Shown here piece by piece: positions 54,253 to 56,744 of a stretch of 56,744 bases of DNA. Position 1 is the first letter of the stretch. The number at the start of each line of letters is the position of its first letter. The translations under genes were made by a program, and so were the position numbers. This DNA is from a virus: positions 1 to 56,744 of the IMG/VR virus record IMGVR_UViG_3300048016_000009. One strand, written 5' to 3'. The notes beneath the pieces were generated by a model that searched no databases, was not told the DNA's origin, and saw only the letters and a program-made list of their open reading frames with translations.

Positions 54253-56744
54253 CTATTGCCGACGACTTGCAAGACCACCCTTCGCCAGCTTTGGCACAAA
54301 CTTCCTCACCTCATCCAATGGTTTGACTCGTTTGCTTTCGTCAACCGCTGTAGAGATTGCAGGTTCCGACTGTTGAAACTTCTTCAACTTGTCGCTGAGT
54401 TCATACAGATTCTGTGCTTTCTGTTTTGCTCCACCATCCCACAAAATATCACCGACCTCCCGCATCTGACGTTGAATACCTGAGTAGTCTGCAAAGAAGT
54501 TGATAGCAGCTTGATACTGCTGACCAAGACCAGACTTCGTAGATGTTGCCGATGCCATGTCCAGATAACTATTCATCAAGTCTTTGATGCCAGTGTAGGA
54601 CATGTATGCCAGCTTCATCTTCTCTTTAGGGTTTGGATTGGTACGAGCAAGCTTCATGTACTCCGATATAACTTCCTCTTCACCCTTCATTGTTGCTCGA
54701 CTCAGCCCTTTGCCACCAGTCTCCAGCACTTGAGCAACATCCTTTTCACCACTACGCAACTTAGCGTTAGCACCCTTGACGCGAAGCTTCTCAGCCTCCA
54801 ACATCATGTCTTCAGTTTCTAAGAAGCCAGCGCGAGGCAGACCAATAGGACGAACAACACCGGGTGCGCCAGTGACAGCGCGAAGGATTGTGTTCAAGTC
54901 TTTGTTGTCATACTTCTCAGGGGCCATGTTGATTTTGTTGAACACATAATCAGCATAAGGAATCTCTGTAACAACATAGTTCTCTGGTCTTGTTCCACCA
55001 AACGGTGTGCCTCGGAAGCCAAGGTTCAGGTCTTTAGTGAACGATGGAGCACCCACCATCATTTCAGAATGGAAGAATTCGTCACGCTTGGATGGGTCTG
55101 TGAAGCCTGACTTCTTCAGTGTATCCACATCTTCAGTAACACCTTGACCGTGGAATAGCTTCACAGGTGGTACATCCTTGTACTTCTCACGCAAAACATC
55201 AAGACGTTTCTGATACTGAGTAGCCAGCTTCATAGCGTCAGCAAGCATCTCAGGGTCTTTAGGGTTGAGTTCAACACCACGTGAGTAGCGATAGTCACCC
55301 AACACCACACCCAAGACATCATCATCTACTGAAGCAAACTTGTCGTTGTTACGCATCTTAAAGAAGCTGTCTTCGCGTGTCTCTTTAATGGCAGCAACTG
55401 CGGCATTACGTTGAGAAACACTGGTCTTCTTAGCGATAGAGTTGGCATCACCAGACAAATACTTAGGGTCTACACCGTACTCGTCAGCAACTGGTTCAGC
55501 TTTCTTGACAACAGCTTTGCCACCAACACTGACAGGATTACCGTCAATGTCATATTCAACTTCATCCACCAAAGACTCAGCAGCTTCGTCAGTCTTCTTG
55601 GCAAAAGGCTGTGGTGGCATCTCAGAAAACTTCAGCCCTTTAGCTTGACCAGTGAAGCTGTGCAGGGTATTCTCATAGTCTTCAGGGTTGGCAACCTTCC
55701 AACTCTTCAACTGTGCAGGCGTATACATCTCCAGCATAGCCTCTTCACCCATGATGTAGTCTTCATCAGCAAAGGCTTTAGAGGGCGTAGGAGCCTCTAT
55801 TGTCTTTGCCGCAGGGGTAGGTAGGGCTTCATCCATTTGATTCAACACAGGCGCTTCTGGTGGCTTTGCTGCCATTTCAGGAAGCATAGGCGTTGGCTTT
55901 GCTGTAGCTTTAGGAAGCATAGGCTTCTTCATCAACATGTTTGCAGTCTGATCCATCGCTGGAGATGTTGTTGTCTCAGACAATCGCTTGTTGATGATGT
56001 CGTCAATGGCGACAGTCTCAACTGGCGCAGCACTCTTCAATCGTTTAGCTGTGTCCAATACAGACTCAGCAGCACCACCAACAATCTTCTTACCAACAAC
56101 TTTAGCTGCTGCCAATCCACCAAGGGCGTATGTAGAAACAAGACCACCTTTAGCGAATGCCAAGTTACCCAACATGGCGTTGTACTTGTCAACAGCTTTG
56201 TAGTCTTTGGCCTCTTCCAAAGTTACACCATTGTTGTCTTTGGCATAACGTTCGTTGATGACCTTACGCTGATCCTGTGACAGCTTATCAAACTGCATCT
56301 TCTTAACACGAAGAATGTCTTCAGACATGAATTTACCATCTGTCTTGTCACGAGCAATACCTGTAACGTCACGCACAACGTTTGTCAATGCAAGCTTCTG
56401 TTCTGTTGGAGACAATGCTTGATAGCGTTTGTTAGCGGTGGTGCGCTCAATAGCGTTAATAACCATTGGATTAGCAGCTTCAACAAAGGCACGATCATAC
56501 AAACGATCACCCGATGATGGGCCATACAGTTTGAATGGATCAATGCCGAGTCGAACAATCTCTTTCTCAGCAGGAGTCTTTGCTGGTGTCTCACGCACAC
56601 CGACCAAGCTGTAAAAGAATTCACCTTCCTTGTACACTGGACCTTCACGCAAACGTGGAACAGCTTCAGGCAAAGATTCTTTAGCAACTGGTAACTTAGA
56701 CTGCACACGATTGACAGCAGCTTCAATGAAACGATCACCACTGT
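54253..56744 (-). CDS. Giant virion (ejection-type) protein, C-terminal part
   Basis: This is the remainder of the 1,742-residue protein that begins at 2864; bases 56618-56744 duplicate 1-127. It carries AFAKGGLVSTYALGGLAAAK, long Pro/Ala/Glu-rich linkers with repeated MKKPMLPKA.. / PMLPEMAAKPP elements, and near residue 1440 a domain starting VKLFHGQGV. That domain continues with APSFTKDLNLGFRG and NYVVTEIPYADYVF, spaced like an ADP-ribosyltransferase H-Y/S-E fold. The end is helical and finishes LAKGGLASRRQ. The ART-like reading is inference; packaging in the virion is inferred from position. Confidence 0.88.
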   Translation of the reverse strand, partial: SGDRFIEAAVNRVQSKLPVAKESLPEAVPRLREGPVYKEGEFFYSLVGVRETPAKTPAEKEIVRLGIDPFKLYGPSSGDRLYDRAFVEAANPMVINAIERTTANKRYQALSPTEQKLALTNVVRDVTGIARDKTDGKFMSEDILRVKKMQFDKLSQDQRKVINERYAKDNNGVTLEEAKDYKAVDKYNAMLGNLAFAKGGLVSTYALGGLAAAKVVGKKIVGGAAESVLDTAKRLKSAAPVETVAIDDIINKRLSETTTSPAMDQTANMLMKKPMLPKATAKPTPMLPEMAAKPPEAPVLNQMDEALPTPAAKTIEAPTPSKAFADEDYIMGEEAMLEMYTPAQLKSWKVANPEDYENTLHSFTGQAKGLKFSEMPPQPFAKKTDEAAESLVDEVEYDIDGNPVSVGGKAVVKKAEPVADEYGVDPKYLSGDANSIAKKTSVSQRNAAVAAIKETREDSFFKMRNNDKFASVDDDVLGVVLGDYRYSRGVELNPKDPEMLADAMKLATQYQKRLDVLREKYKDVPPVKLFHGQGVTEDVDTLKKSGFTDPSKRDEFFHSEMMVGAPSFTKDLNLGFRGTPFGGTRPENYVVTEIPYADYVFNKINMAPEKYDNKDLNTILRAVTGAPGVVRPIGLPRAGFLETEDMMLEAEKLRVKGANAKLRSGEKDVAQVLETGGKGLSRATMKGEEEVISEYMKLARTNPNPKEKMKLAYMSYTGIKDLMNSYLDMASATSTKSGLGQQYQAAINFFADYSGIQRQMREVGDILWDGGAKQKAQNLYELSDKLKKFQQSEPAISTAVDESKRVKPLDEVRKFVPKLAKGGLASRRQ
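56618..56744. repeat. Terminal overlap, right copy
   Basis: Exact copy of bases 1-127. Trim one copy to obtain the circular 56,617-bp unit. Confidence 0.95.

Overview
The window is one complete tailed-phage genome, opened at an arbitrary point. The first 127 bases are repeated exactly as the last 127 (56618-56744), so the unique circle is 56,617 bp. A 1,742-codon gene runs in frame across the junction, which supports closure. There are a portal, a two-subunit terminase, a scaffold, an HK97-type coat protein, a tail adapter, a nozzle-like protein and fibres, but no tail tube, sheath or tape measure. This points to a short-tailed (podovirus-like) virion. There is no phage RNA polymerase, and every promoter recognised is of the sigma70 type, so host RNA polymerase is probably used throughout. 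The host is probably a Gram-negative proteobacterium: the lysis cassette has Rz/Rz1 spanins, and several accessory genes resemble those of Burkholderiales phages. The host call is inference.

The genome has two arms that diverge from a regulatory region at about 27.0-28.0 kb. The left arm (minus strand, 27.0 kb down to 1 and on through 56.6-54.25 kb) holds small basic proteins, terminase, portal, assembly proteins, scaffold, capsid, tail, fibres, lysis genes and a set of large presumed ejection proteins. The right arm (plus strand, 28.0-54.2 kb) starts with small early genes in promoter/terminator cassettes. Then come many overlapping short genes, a tRNA with anticodon CAT, an ADP-ribosylglycohydrolase, glutaredoxin, a tyrosine integrase and ThyX. 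After these come the replication genes: T7-type primase-helicase, a family-B-like DNA polymerase, an SSB with an acidic tail and a 5'-3' exonuclease. The arm ends with nucleotide metabolism (DUF5664, MazG, NrdA, NrdB), an RNA ligase, PhoH, nucleases, a phosphatase-like protein and tRNA-Asn and tRNA-Trp. The arms converge on an 11-bp hairpin at 54202-54230.

The most unusual content is in RNA control signals. Long leaders made of successive hairpins lie in front of the left-arm operon (27013-27295), the coat gene (16471-16785) and an early operon (29462-29772). The early one carries a boxA-like sequence and the regular stem-loops look like a candidate RNA antiterminator. Early genes also share a cassette of an intrinsic terminator whose loop contains the next -35 box, a 5'-terminal hairpin, and a three-base-loop hairpin that embeds the Shine-Dalgarno sequence. 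Short genes that conventional annotation would miss include Rz1, a 36-residue lipoprotein and several 29-57 residue proteins, linked by ATGA or TAATG overlaps.
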